From Isoetes taiwanensis (taxonomy: Eukaryota > Streptophyta > Lycopodiopsida > Isoetales > Isoetaceae), in NCBI GenBank assembly GCA_021234155.1, contig JAJEKV010000156.1:898230-962229 (forward strand): 64,000 bases of DNA, written 5' to 3'. How positions within the stretch are numbered: the stretch's first letter is position 1; each line of letters opens with the position of its first letter. The notes beneath the pieces are model-generated. The model was given only the letters and a program-made list of their open reading frames with translations. It had not been told where the DNA came from and ran no database searches. This document shows positions 36,080-46,938 of the stretch, one piece after another. A program made the position numbers and the translations under genes.

Positions 36080-37870
36080 TCAGATAGGAGCCCTACATGT
36101 TCGTGAATTATGTCCTGTGCCCTTACATCTAGTGCAATGATGCACTTCTTTCACCTCTTCCTCAGTGCGGATTCTCTTGGTCCGTGGACGACCTGGTGGT
36201 CTTCTTGTCATTGGAGGCAACATACTTCCTGTGTCACTAGGACTAGGAATTAAAACTGGATGCATAATCTCCTTGTAGGTGTGAAGATATGAAACTGCAA
36301 AAAAGGCCATATGAGCATAGTTCTGTACACGTTCATTTCTATAAAGTATTGCGCATGCTGCATGGCCACATGGAATTCCGTCTTGCTGCCACTTGTTGCA
36401 TGAACATGTCTTCAAACCCAAGTTCACAATCCTTGGTTTAGATGACAGGACTTCAAATTCAACATCAGAAGCTGCAATCACACGGTATGAACGACCCTTT
36501 TCGCATGATTTCTTCACATCAAGCTCAGCATGAGGGGTCAAGGCATACTCTCCTGCATTTTCTAGCCAAGACAAAGCATCTTTTCTACGATCAAAAAACC
36601 ATGCCATCATCTTATGGCGTATCAATTCCAACATAGCTAGAATAGGCAACTCTCTAGGCTCACGCAACCAAGAATTCAAAGACTCTGCGATATTAGAAGT
36701 TAGATGTCCATACCTCCTTCCTGTGAATTTTGAGTTGGCCCAATGGATAGGATCAGCAGCAGCAAGAATCCATGTGGTGGCCTCTGCATTGGTTGCACGC
36801 ATTTCTGTGATGACTGCGTCATATTCCTCAATACTGTTTGCCCGTGCCGCATTCCATAGCATGTGAACAAGCTGTGTACTCTTAAAAACCCTCCTAAAAT
36901 TCTCAGCTAAATGGCGCATGCAATAAGCATGTGGCACATTTCCAAACACAACCTGAACACCTTCGACCAATCCCTTCTGTCTGTCAGATATGAAAGTTAT
37001 CTGTTCATGATGATGCAAGTAATTCTTCAAATTTTGTATAAACCACACCCAGTTATCATCATTCTCTGCAAGTACAACTGCAAATGCAACGGGAAATAAA
37101 CCATCATTACCATCAATAGCTGTCGCTGACAAGAGAATGCCAAGGTATCTTCCTTTGAGGTGAGTACCATCTAGGCCCAATCTTGGTCTCAAGTGCGATG
37201 GCGAAAACCCTTCAAACTAGCATCAAAAGCTATAAAAATACGAAAAGAAACGGTCTTACATTGTTTTTGGACAAAAAGCCACACTTCCAGGGTTGCTTTC
37301 AAGAATTTCATTACAATACCCTTCAAGTTTCTTGTAGGCTTCAGTATGGTCACCATGAATGTTAGCATGTGCAGCCTCTTTTGCTTTCCAAGCAAGCCCA
37401 TACGAAATAGTCACACCCTTCTCTCTTCTAATATCTCCAATGAGATCCTTGGGTCTTAAACACGGTTGATCTCTGAACCTGTCAATGGTATAGTTTGCAA
37501 GCCAAGTTGTGCTAACTTCTTTATTTCCAAGACGAGCAGCACCAGTACAAGTATGAACATCGTGAAATTTTTTCACAGCACATTGAGGACCACCATCTCT
37601 TATAGAGGCATGCAGACGCCAAGTACAATTTTCAGTTGCACAAATCACTGTGTACCTGCATCCACAATCCATGTACATTCACCAAATACACTAACAATTA
37701 ATAAATTTCAGTTCTTAGTGGAATGCGAACACTATATGCACAACGAAAACTCACCTTGTTTTATCAGCCTTCAGCACTTTAAGCTCCACATGATGTGAGA
37801 TTGCATGATTCTTTACAGCAAGCTTCAACTCAGCCAATGAGGACCACATGGAACCCAGTTGCAACTCCAT
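36080..37870 (-). pseudogene. MULE transposase with SWIM and CCHC zinc motifs, frameshifted
   Basis: Exon 1 begins at 37870 (MELQLGSMWSSLAELK) and ends at 37755. A GT-AG intron (37656-37754) leads to an exon starting at 37655 that gives YTVICATENCTWRLHAS, the MuDR DNA-binding domain. After ...NPGSVAF two frameshifts occur, near 37270 and 37195, with a middle piece in a third frame. The catalytic domain then reads GLDGTHLKG (first D), FISDRQKG (second D) and SNIAESLNSWLRE (E). CSCNKWQQDGIPCGHAACAI (SWIM finger) follows, and CTRCKGTGHNSRTC (zinc knuckle) lies near the end. All catalytic residues survive, so decay is recent. Confidence 0.9.
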
Positions 37871-38647
37871 TTTTTAGCATAGACACCGCTATTGAAGGAA
37901 AATGATTCAATATAATTAGATAGAACAAGCAATTAGATTTCTTGAACAATGAACATTTAACAATGAACAATGTACAGATGCATCTAGAAGTTTTGCATGT
38001 AGACAAAGGAAAAGGAAGGCTGGCAATGCAAAAAAGTCTAGAATGCAAGGGCAATGCAAAAAAATCGTAAAGTAAAGGAAAGAAAACTTACATGATCTGA
38101 TCACATGCAGGCCGAAATCCAAAAAGACAGTTTTTCCAACTGCATGTTTTTGGCAGTGCAAATTGTTTGCCACAAAAACGCCAGAGACTGCTTACAGGAT
38201 TACATGTCTGCTTACTGTTCTCCATTGCACAAGATCGGCTGAGCGTTCTTCATTGCACAACGGCTGAGTTCAGATAAGAGATGGAACCAGAAGAATTGGA
38301 ACAGAAGAATTTCGCCTGGTACAATTTCGTGGATGGTCGATTGCCTGGAATCTGCCGTTCTGAAGAATCGGCCGCTGTGAAGAACTTGCCGCTCTGAAGA
38401 ATCGGCCCGCCAAAACAATCCGTTGGCAGCAAGGGCATTTCAGAAAATAAAAAAAGTAAAAAGGGTATATCAACAATTTCATAATTCTACCTAACCATAT
38501 ACGCTCCAAAGGGGCATTTCATGAAATAATGAAAACTTAAGGGCATCTTGTGAAATAGTCGAAAACTTAAGGGCATTTGGTAGTTTTTCCCAACTATATA
38601 TTATCCATGGTGGGTCGACATACTCAGCTCAATTATTTAACTATACA

Positions 38648-38688
38648 AGAAACTTATCGCGGCGGCCAAGGCCGCCGCGAACGTTTCT
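38648..38688 (-). repeat. GC-rich palindrome, copy 1 (possible Helitron-like 3' hairpin)
   Basis: A 10-bp core stem (38658-38667 with 38670-38679, loop aa) is flanked by outer arms agaaac and gtttct. Read on the minus strand, the hairpin is followed by gataagtttcttg and then t. A GC hairpin about 10 nt before CTRR with insertion before T is the Helitron 3' signature; here the last four bases are CTTG instead. Copy 2 is at 43588-43627. Confidence 0.55.
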
Positions 38689-38699
38689 CTTTTCCCAGC

Positions 38700-40130
38700 C
38701 TTTTGTATACATTCATAACCCTATTCGGCTCATACGATAGATAATTCAATAACATGTGGGATTGTTGCCCATAATAAATGGCCTAACGAGCAACATCCCT
38801 GCTATTCTAGCAAGGTGAATAAGTTACAAATTTTTCTTTGAGATCGCATTTTTTGAGATCAAACTAAGTAATGTTTGTACTACAAAGATGGATTTTGGCT
38901 CTACACTTTACCCTGGAGATGATTTAGATGTCCGAATGAAGGCCCTGTTGAGCTTGCTGTTCAATTCTTTCTCTGCTTGCATGGGCTTAAATAGACAATT
39001 TTCAAGACCATTCAAAAGCAATTTCGAGATTAACTGCTCTTACTTCAATGGGCAGGTGCTTTATAAACAAAGTGCGTGCCACACGAGCAATACCAGAGTT
39101 TCTTAGTGAAAGAGCCTTGATATTTCTCCGCAAACCATAGCCAACGCTCCTTCACTTAAAAGCTATGTGGATGTGACCATAAGCAGCACGTGTGATTGCA
39201 CTATTAACGATAAAAACATATCAACATTTGTCTATCAACTTACTTATGTAACCATAATTATGGTCTAAATGTTCGATATTCAAAGGGCATTAGTTACTGC
39301 ACAAATAAATATACTGCTATAGTGTCTCGTCTCATTCAGTACACTACTTAGCAACCAAAAACTTTCGATGCAAGTGTTCAAGTGATAAAATCTTATTTTT
39401 TAATGCATATTTGCTTTAACTCACAGTTATGATCTAAATGTTCAGTACTCGAAGAGGATTAGTTGTTACCGGACAAATACATTTTACTGTTATATTCAGT
39501 ATTGCTTAGCAAACAAAAAAATTCGCTGCAAATGTTCAAATGATAAAACCTTATTTACTTTGCATTTGCTTTACCCACCCACACCAACTCCATGAGTTGA
39601 TGGATGAGGCAGGAAGGGCATATACATTTCTTAACAAGTATCATACAATATTATAAAGAAACACTAAACATACTTTCAAGTCAGATACCATCTTCACATC
39701 TTGTTTTTTTCAGATGAGCTAGGCTAAAGCTGGGAAGGTAGCCGTGCATTTTACTAAAAATCTGTTTTTTTCTAGCATAGTTTGATCAATTGTCTTAATA
39801 CACAAGACATCATATTATCCATATGGCAATTTCGTGGTTCATTCATTGGATCTAGGATTAGTACTCAATAAGTTTTTTTAATTTAGAGTTGTGTTTTTCA
39901 GCCATCCTCCGCTAAGCCTTCGAGCATCTTTAATGCATGATTGATAGAGCCAATGTGGAAATTAGAATCATCAGGCCAGAGCTCAACTAAGAAATGCTCC
40001 AAAACTACGACCGGAGCTCAAATGAGAAATGCCCCAAAATTACTGATCCAACCCATGCATCCAAGCTCCAGTAACACTAACCTTCAAACGTTCTCCTCTC
40101 CATACCTATTTGGCCAGCTTTTCTAAACCG
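38700..40130. other. Intergenic, with a diverged tandem duplication
   Basis: 39246-39578 holds two copies of about 170 bp sharing tatg.tctaaatgttc, acaaataca, aaatgttcaa.tgataaaa and gcattt.ctttac words. No gene is recognised; the 72-codon frame at 38888 lacks motifs. Confidence 0.5.
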
Positions 40131-40890
40131 GGTATAGTCTTGTTTTGATCCATCTTGTCATGAGTGACGATGGTAAGAGCTTGCTCAGGTGCATGATGTG
40201 ACAATGCATGCCAAGAAGAGCTTGCTCAGGTGCATGATGTGACAATGCATGCCAAGACTAGGAGTCTGTGACAATACATTGTTGCCAAGACTAGGAGTCT
40301 GTGACAATACACGCCAAGACCAGTAAAGACTCATGTATGACAATGCAATCATATGAGTTTTTTGTTCAACCTCCAGCTCCCTGTATGGCAATGCAATCAT
40401 ATGAGGTTTTTGTTCAACCTCCAGCTCCCTTCTCTCCCTGGGATTCCTAATTTTTCCTTGGATCTTGATTGTCCTTGATTACCGTGCATGTATTGCATTT
40501 GAAAAATGTTGTGCACTTACTTTATTGCAACCTCGGTGCGATGCTCTTTCCAACCACAGAAAAGAGATGCTTTTGACACATTTTTTGCCCGATTGATGAG
40601 CTTTAAGCAAGCAGTAGCTGTGCCGTTGTCTAAAACATTCAGGGAACATGCAAAACCGTAATGATCTTCTATATTTGACATGATAACATCTTACGTGAAA
40701 ATGGACATCAGTAGAGCTGGCGAGGCATGTCACCAAATGAAGATATCTGAATGGAGATCCACCCTTGCACGAAAATATAAGCAACGTGACCATTCTTGTC
40801 AACAAACAAATTCCGAAGATCTGAAGGGCCATTTTCACAAACGGACATGTACATTTTGTCGAGGCTTCAATATGTTCCATGTAGAGTAGT
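40130..40890 (-). pseudogene. Fragment of the DUF7869-type gene family
   Basis: On the minus strand this block matches the middle part of the decayed gene at 55.1-57.3 kb. Shared nucleotide words include gatccatctt(g/a)tcatg, gcttgctcagg, and the ctttccaa-c motif at 40545 versus 56865. The matched part lies between the helix-turn-helix-like region and the DUF7869 domain. Local duplications (gcttgctcaggtgcatgatgtgacaatgcatgcc twice, 40170-40250) have scrambled it. Not expressible. Confidence 0.5.
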
Positions 40891-41169
40891 TGTTATGCAT
40901 ACGTAGTGTTTTCTATAGTCCTTAAATTTTAGGTTCTAAACTTGCCAACAGCTCCAAAGAGAGAACACCCAAGGAACTTTTAACATAAATCAGTTCTTTC
41001 TTACTGCAATTAATTGGGTTCCCAGCGTTACTTATTTGGGCTATTATTGAAAAAATGCCCCCTAAATGGAGATAGTGCAAGCACTGCACAAGCTGCCCAG
41101 TGGGATGCAATTAACCAGCGAAAAGCTAGCTTTTCTCCTTGGCTGTTCCAAAATTTCTGTGACAGATGA

Positions 41170-41640
41170 GTCCTTACACTACTTCAGGTCCTGCTGATGC
41201 TCCAGTCTGATTGCCATCCCCCTCATTTGCTCTTAATTGGGAAGAGACATCATCAATTGCAGCATTCAACTGCTCAATCTTCTCATTCAAAGTTTTGCGT
41301 ATCCTCTGTAAATGCAAATGCAAGCCAACATGAGATAACCTGCACCCCTTGATAAACAGAATAATAGCACTGTATGTTTAACCTCTCACGGAATACACTC
41401 TAAGCAACATATTTTAGTCTCTAGATTCAAGTGATAGAGATATCTAAGTTCCACTTCAATTTAAAAAATTAGTCAGTTCTACATCAACAGAATCATCATT
41501 AGCCTACCTCAATTGCATTCTGACATCCTGTTTAGAAGGTTTGGCATGTTGTGTTCGTACCTCAATCCCTTCACCATCATCGACATATCGTGATGTCTTC
41601 CTCACTAGGGCCTCTTCTCCACCTAGAGACTTCGATATCT
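41170..41640 (-). pseudogene. Two terminal exons of an unrecognised host gene
   Basis: Minus-strand exon A (about 41562-41640) encodes QISKSLGGEEALVRKTSRYV and ends DGEGIE before a gtacga donor. After an intron, exon B (about 41186-41306) encodes RIRKTLNEKIEQLNAAIDDV, then SSQLRANEGDGNQTGASAGP, ending in a stop. The second exon is coiled-coil-like and acidic, typical of a C terminus. I cannot name the family. Nothing upstream continues it, so it is probably a fragment, in line with its same-strand neighbours. Confidence 0.45.
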
Positions 41641-41732
41641 GAGAAACCTCCTTTCATGTTCTGCACCATAAAGCATGTTATTAATAGCAACGTTCGGAAA
41701 GGAAATGAAAAAAGAATGCAGATTAATATACT

Positions 41733-42305
41733 TTAATGATTGCGCTTGTTGCGGCACTTAGCACTCAGATAGATTTCTCTTGACATGGATCTTTTTGCCT
41801 TTAGCATAAAAAACATCAGCATCTTGAAATATGCTTTGCAATACTTTAAAAAATCTGTGCAATTTGCACCATCAATCTCCACAAGCACCCAAAAAGCCAA
41901 CAGCATTAGGATTCCTAGTATTAGCCTTACCTTGACTCTCTTCACTTTCAAGCAGTTTCATCACTAGGCTACATTCAGAAAGAACCAGCCCTAACCCGTC
42001 ATCATCAACAGTTTGCTGCTCCACATGTTGCAATGAGCCAAGTGCAAACTGTAAAGCACGCATACCTAACTCAGCTGAGAGTGCTGGATCTTTGGAGCTA
42101 ATGCCTGAGACAGATGGACACATATCAGACAGAATGACAGAATAACCTCTACCCTATAGGAGAAGTTCAATAAGCAACAAAAGTAGCAAATCTTAATGCC
42201 TAGAATAAGAAATCAAGACTATAATTACCAATGGTGACAATGAAGCAAGGTATGCATTCCTTATTTTCAAGGCATCAGCAGAAATTGTTTGCACCCAGGA
42301 TGACC
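41733..42305 (-). pseudogene. FtsJ/RlmE-type 2'-O-ribose methyltransferase (MRM2-like), last three exons
   Basis: Three minus-strand exons (42305-42229, 42153-41931, 41854-41733) join in frame across GT-AG introns. They encode WVQTISADALKIRNAYL..., then GYSVILSDMCPSVSGISSKD, LGMRALQFAL, LVMKLLESE, and finally MSREIYLSAKCRNKRNH with a stop. FtsJ enzymes methylate rRNA ribose using a K-D-K-E tetrad. The D (SDM), second K (VMKLLE) and E (SREIYL) are present. The N-terminal SAM-binding exon with LGCAPG and the first K is absent; upstream lies an unrelated CCCH fragment. It is thus a truncated copy, though still open. An undetected distant 5' exon cannot be excluded. Confidence 0.8.
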
Positions 42306-42309
42306 CTGA

Positions 42310-42950
42310 GGATTAAGCCAATTTTCAAGAGATGATGAAGGCAATGACAATTTCTTCCATCATGGAGATCACCAGGTTAGGGGGATTCGAGCTATATGTT
42401 CCTTCCTTCAATCTGCTCTGTACCTAACTAGTCACGAATGCACTGTAACTGGCCTCACCGACTTAACATGCAAAAACTTCTTAGATTCGCCTTTGTGCAT
42501 AGATAATAAACCAAGAAAACAACCTCATGATCTTTGTTTTGCACAAAACCACGAAATTGCAACTTTGACAGAAAGCAAAAGGGAGGAAGAAGATGCGTAC
42601 TGCTACTGTCTGACTGCCCGAATTCTAAGCTGTGAGAATGCCGGGTGGAGTTCATGGTTAAAGCCTGCTTCTGCCTGCTGTTAAATGCGACACAATGGCA
42701 GGCTGCTGGAGTTGGAGTTGGCCGATTTGGGGTGCCAGATCCATGGCGAAGGAAGTAGGATTTTGTGAAGAGAAAGGCACGGCAGAAAAATATGAACTGA
42801 ATTTGAAAAGGGGAAGAAACTTGAAATGCAGGGGAAGCAAAATGCTTGGATCTTTTAAGTCTGCACAACTCTGGCGGAAATCTGCAGTGGCTCCGGATCC
42901 ACCATTGTGCCATAGCTCGAATGAAAATCCACCATAGCCATATCTCGAAC
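42310..42950 (-). other. No assignable gene between FtsJ and CCCH fragments
   Basis: Long minus frames (for example 42455-42952) look like read-through of low-complexity sequence. It may be part of the captured CCCH gene or its flank; nothing supports a product. Confidence 0.35.
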
Positions 42951-42954
42951 ACAC

Positions 42955-43430
42955 CATAACCATAGCTCGAACCCTATGAGTTCTGTGGCGAGCAGGATGA
43001 AGCCAGCATTCAAAAACCCCGTAAGCATATTCACAAGCATCGCCCTATTTGCAGTTTCCCTTTCTAAATCAGGGCAAGCAGTGCCCAGATATGGAACCCA
43101 TCTTGGATACCTCCTTCTTGCCTTCTCTCCACGATTAGCAAAGGGGCATTCCGTCCAGTTGTGGCTTCTTCCTCTCATGCACTTTCGAACCTTGAATTTA
43201 TACATGCGGAACTCATCACATGAGTAAATGCTTTCTGCTGAAACCTCGTTATTTGCGGCAAAAATTTGTGCAGCACTGCTACAGCATCTGGCAAGGCCGG
43301 AAATATGTGGGCGCAACATTGCCCATGGTATGTCGCCATAGCCGGAAGCAGGTAATCGGTGAGCTTTCCTCAAGAAACCAAGACGGGAGATCCATAGCCA
43401 TGGATTGCTTGCAGAGCAAGAAAGGGGAAG
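42955..43430 (-). pseudogene. Plant tandem-CCCH zinc finger (RR-TZF type) fragment
   Basis: The minus-strand frame contains [20 protein letters not shown], then [20 protein letters not shown] and GTACPD. This is the arginine-rich lead-in of plant TZF proteins with its first C-H cluster. After GTACPD the frame shifts: the first finger continues as FRKGNCK, stop, [20 protein letters not shown] in the next frame. Plant TZFs bind and destabilise mRNAs; this copy has a frameshift and a stop and lacks the second finger, so it is dead. Upstream residues ([12 protein letters not shown], about 43400) may be its N terminus or captured flank. Confidence 0.8.
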
Positions 43431-43587
43431 ATCTACGTGTCAACCATGTAACATTTCTTTTTTAAGATTTTAGAAATGAAGAAAAAATGTACGTGTCAAG
43501 CGCAGGGTTGCTCTCAGCCCAGAAATATTAGACATCTAATTTTTTAAGAACAAAATAGACTGCTTTACATAGGTAGTGATAGTGACA

Positions 43588-43627
43588 AGAAACTTATGGC
43601 GGCCGCTTGGCCGCCGCGAACATTTCT
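43588..43627 (-). repeat. GC-rich palindrome, copy 2 (possible Helitron-like 3' hairpin)
   Basis: Same orientation as copy 1 at 38.65 kb and conserved only over the palindrome: on the minus strand gttcgcggcggcc...ccataagtttcttg followed by t. The unrelated flanks of the two copies fit termini of two separate insertions. The stem has changed with compensating differences (ggccgcttggccgcc versus ggccaaggccgcc). Confidence 0.55.
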
Positions 43628-43639
43628 CTCTGGCCGACT

Positions 43640-44240
43640 CGTAAAGGGGAGGCAGCATAGATGCTGAGATAATATGCCTTGCTTTGATTGAAAAAAAAGA
43701 ATGCACTCTACAATCCAAACAGGAAAAAAGCTATTCTGCCATCGCTGAGCTCGTGGGACGAATTAAGAGCTCTCTACTTCTGCTACTGGGCAAGAGGTGT
43801 AGGCTCTTAATGCAAGCAACCAGCAACAGTTACCTCCTGTGGTGGCGAGATACCTCTCTGTGAGCTTCATCTGCGAGGCTCCCCCAAATCGTAGCACCAC
43901 AAAAAATTTGAAGCCCACTTTACGAAAATCCGGCAGAAAGCTACGATTCAATCTGCCATAGCTCTGGGTATTGCAAAAATTCGTGACACAAGAGTCTATT
44001 CCTGAAAATCCGATCAGAAAACTTATGATTCAAACGCCTCGGAGATTCAGCGCCGGAAAGCTGGGCAGCCTTTTGGATCGATGGAGGATCATCACCAAAA
44101 CCTAAGTTATCCGATTCTTACTCCCGGCCGCTCAGATTATTCGGAGTTCCTCTTGTTAACGAGAAAAAACGGCTCCACCCCTGCCCAGATATTCTCCAGG
44201 ATTGCTCCCTGGAGCTCAGCTCCTCTTCCTGGCCGAAGTT
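43640..44240. other. No gene recognised
   Basis: Mixed-composition sequence without assignable product. Confidence 0.35.
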
Positions 44241-45067
44241 TCAGATTATCATCTCATTTAGTGATATTTTTTGAGTTTGACAAATGGGATCATTCATTTG
44301 TGATATGGATCGCCTTGAATGATCCCTTTCATTCCGTTTTAGGATTTTAGTTGGCTTGGCCCCTTTCTTTTCCTGCTGGGTGTTCTTAGATTTTGTGTCC
44401 TTCTCAAGTGTTGCTGACAGGGACTCAGGATTCCAGCTCTCTGCCTGCAAAACCAACACCAACAATTTTCTTCTGCTCTGTGCATAATCAACATGAACAA
44501 TTTTCTTAGAAGTATAGAAAATCCCGGACCATGGGCAGGATAAGCACTTAGAAAATGATTGAGACCTCGACAGATTTCCGCCATATCCACGATCTGGACC
44601 CAAATACTCAGAACCCACATTCACATTACACATCTCAGGCCTGCACGCATATGCAGAGCTCAAGTTTATGACTGCCGGAATGCCCTTGCGCTCAAAACTT
44701 GAAGCATCCCATCTTCTACCTGCCTACTCAAAGATTGCTGCACACACAAGGCTTCTGAAAATGCAAAAGAAGAAGGAATGGGAGGTAAACCATGCCCGCA
44801 ATGCTGTAACGAAGCTAAGCAAGCGGCCTCTTGTTTGCTCTGTTCCTGTAAACGGAGCTTTTCTAACTGGGCGACACCCTCTTTGGGGCTGTTTCTTTTG
44901 CCCATTTTTGCCTTTCCTAGACCTATTCCGGCCAGGTCCGGTCTCTGGCTTTTCTGGTTATTAGCACTCTGATCCACTTTCTGCAGCCTGCTGTGATGAA
45001 CTAGAGGGCTAAATAGGACCTTATCTGCGCCGGAGATGTCCGAGGTCCGCATTAGCAATGTTGCCAT
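44241..45067 (-). pseudogene. Two adjacent minus-strand open frames of unknown identity
   Basis: 44666-45067 (133 codons, MATLLMRTSDISG...) contains a charged stretch QLEKLRLQEQSKQEA. 44241-44663 (140 codons) ends in a Lys-rich segment (KSKNTQQEKKGAKPTKILKR). Both are longer than expected by chance and protein-like, and sit in the same-strand array of gene fragments. I recognise no domain. They may be exons of one captured gene; splicing signals were not resolved. Confidence 0.3.
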
Positions 45068-45209
45068 GGAGTTTTTGGCTCCAGAAACTGGCTGAACAAG
45101 ATCTGTGAATCCAAGTTTAATCTACTGGCCGGAGTTTGCAGATTTAATCAAAACAGAGCTCTATTCGATCTGGGTCGATTTTGAGCGATTGTTTTCGGCC
45201 ACAAAAGGG

Positions 45210-45241
45210 TCCGGCGGCATGCTTTGAAGCATGCCGCCGGA
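45210..45241. repeat. Perfect 15-bp stem hairpin
   Basis: tccggcggcatgctt (45210-45224) pairs exactly with 45227-45241 across a 2-nt loop. On the minus strand it is followed by cccttttgt, loosely like the 3' context of the two other palindromes. Confidence 0.7.
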
Positions 45242-45344
45242 TCGTTAGAGCGCTGGTCTGATTCCAGCAGCCTCCATAGCTGTGCTCCAAGTCCGACGGG
45301 CTATGGAGAAAACAGGGAGATAACGTCAGCAGGGATTCGATTGC

Positions 45345-45605
45345 TTCCAAAGCAAGAATTTGGAAGGCGAAAATTTTGTGACCTGGAAATTTCGCCTCGA
45401 AATTTGCAGCTGACGTGGCGGGGCCACTCGCCGCTGAGCCTCGAAATTTGTAGCTGACGTGGTGGGGCCACGAGCAGCGTCGAAATTTGTAGCTGACGTG
45501 GCGGGGCCACGAGCCGCGAGTGGCAGTGGCCCCGCCACGTCAGCTGCAAATTTCGAAGCAAAATTTCCCGCTCACAAAAATTCGCCAACGAAAGAAACGG
45601 GACCT
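45345..45605. repeat. Foldback (MITE-like) element with repeated arm
   Basis: The arm tcgaaatttg(c/t)agctgacgtgg occurs three times directly (about 45399, 45445, 45479) and once inverted (about 45533-45558). The outer flanks ggcgaaaattttgtga and tcacaaaaattcgcc are also inverted. The whole could fold into a long GC-rich hairpin. No target duplication was identified. Confidence 0.7.
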
Positions 45606-45609
45606 GAAA

Positions 45610-46290
45610 TTTTGTCCTTTTCTTGCTTTTCCGGCATTTATCCGCCGGAAATATTGGCGGCGCCGGTTAGAAGGGGACAGCAGGGGGCGGACGGAAGTAG
45701 GGGACGGAGGCAGGGGCCGACGGATTGAATCGACTCAATCTCGACTCTGTTTTTCGATTTGAAAAAACCTGCTGTTTAGCCCTGTAATTTCAGGGTCCCC
45801 TTTTTTTCGTAAGAAAGCTTCTAGATGGATTGATTGAGAAGGAGATGGATTTTTGACACTTGGCGAGCATGCATTGAAGCATCAAAGAATCTCGAAGAAT
45901 AGAATAAAAGTGTATGCATTATATATGGTTTGATTATATAGCCCAACAATGAGTAAATCCCTCTTATGACACCATATGCTCCCTCACCCCCCGACCTCTC
46001 TTTCATAAAACGAGACTTAAAACCCCTTCTTCAAATAAAAACAGTTATTTATGTCTCCCTTCCATTTTCCATTTCTCAATTTAATACATGTTAATAATTA
46101 ATAACTTTTGAAGTGTTCAACCCTCATTCAAAAACAAGAAAAACAAGGTGCTTGCGCACAGAGGGTTGCCCCGAAGGAGAAGAGAAGGGGATAAGGAAAA
46201 TAGGTAAGAAAACAATTAGGCCGAGAGTATCAAAAAATAAAAAAATTCCTTGCATAAAGTGAAATGACCTGTAGTCAAAACAATGATAAG
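45610..46290. other. No gene recognised
   Basis: AT-rich from 45780 on; no supportable features. Confidence 0.4.
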
Positions 46291-46298
46291 GTCCTTAC

Positions 46299-46814
46299 CA
46301 GAATTAGGTCTGCTTTAGGCAGTAACTCCACTTGGTGAGTTACAAGAATAATAGTTTTGCCAGCCAAAGCTCCCAATATACATTCCTACATGTACATTCA
46401 AACTGAACTTAAAATTTTAACTCTTAAAAACCTCACATTTAGGTGATGCAAACCTCACATTTAAGTGAAGTAAGCTTTTACTGGAATGCTTACATTGAAC
46501 AAGTATGTTCCAGTGTGTGCATCCACCGCACTGAATACGTCATCCAGAAGATAGATATCTGAATCTTGATAAACCGCCCTAGCTAATTGTATTCATTGGT
46601 TTTGGCCACCACTAAGATTAATACCTCTTTCTCCAATCTCTGTCTGATCTCCATGGTCCATCAATGCTATGTTAGGTTCTAGAGCACAAGCTCTCAGAGC
46701 CCTGTTGTATCTTTCTATATCCATTGGTAAGCCAAAAAGAATATTTTGTTCAATTGTTGCGTTCTGGATCCAGGCAGTTTGTGCCACAAATGCTCTTTTA
46801 CCACAGATTGTCAC
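46299..46814 (-). pseudogene. ABCC (MRP-type) transporter, two NBD1 exons
   Basis: The minus-strand exon 46814-46494 encodes [20 protein letters not shown], then [19 protein letters not shown], a TGA where CGA (Arg) is expected, [18 protein letters not shown] and [14 protein letters not shown]. The next exon, 46385-46299, gives ECILGALAGKTIILVTHQVE. Introns are GT-AG and in phase 0. Q-loop, signature LSGGQ, Walker B and the switch histidine of the first nucleotide-binding domain are there. Walker A and all membrane spans are missing. It is a two-exon piece of a roughly 1500-residue vacuolar-type transporter, with a nonsense change: a fragment, not a gene. Confidence 0.88.
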
Positions 46815-46938
46815 CTAAAAAATTAAAACGGAAACCAAGTAATCAATTCGAATGCAAAAAATTGCAACAACCACATACGGTTTCCCGTTGGTTATGCAGA
46901 GTGCTTAATCCAATAAATATGGGGGAGTCATATATCAT

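Larger units (their letters stand above)
35584..38591 (-). mobile_element. Mutator-like element (MULE), 3008 bp, with long inverted termini
   Basis: Left terminus gggaaaaactaccaaatgcc (35584 on) matches the inverted right terminus (to 38591) over about 95 bp, including two cccttaagtttt blocks and catttcatgaaatgcccct. Identical 9-bp repeats aactatata flank it (35575-35583 and 38592-38600), the Mutator target-duplication length. It carries a MuDR-type transposase on the minus strand. The long near-identical termini and perfect duplication point to a fairly recent insertion beside GLDP, although the transposase is broken. Confidence 0.95.

Noticed and set aside
41733-42305. Intact FtsJ methyltransferase gene
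   Set aside because: Three exons are open and splice well, but the SAM-binding N-terminal exon is absent and an unrelated CCCH fragment lies directly upstream.
42455-42952. 165-codon minus-strand frame
   Set aside because: No motif and biased composition; overlaps another frame of similar length, so neither is supported as a product.
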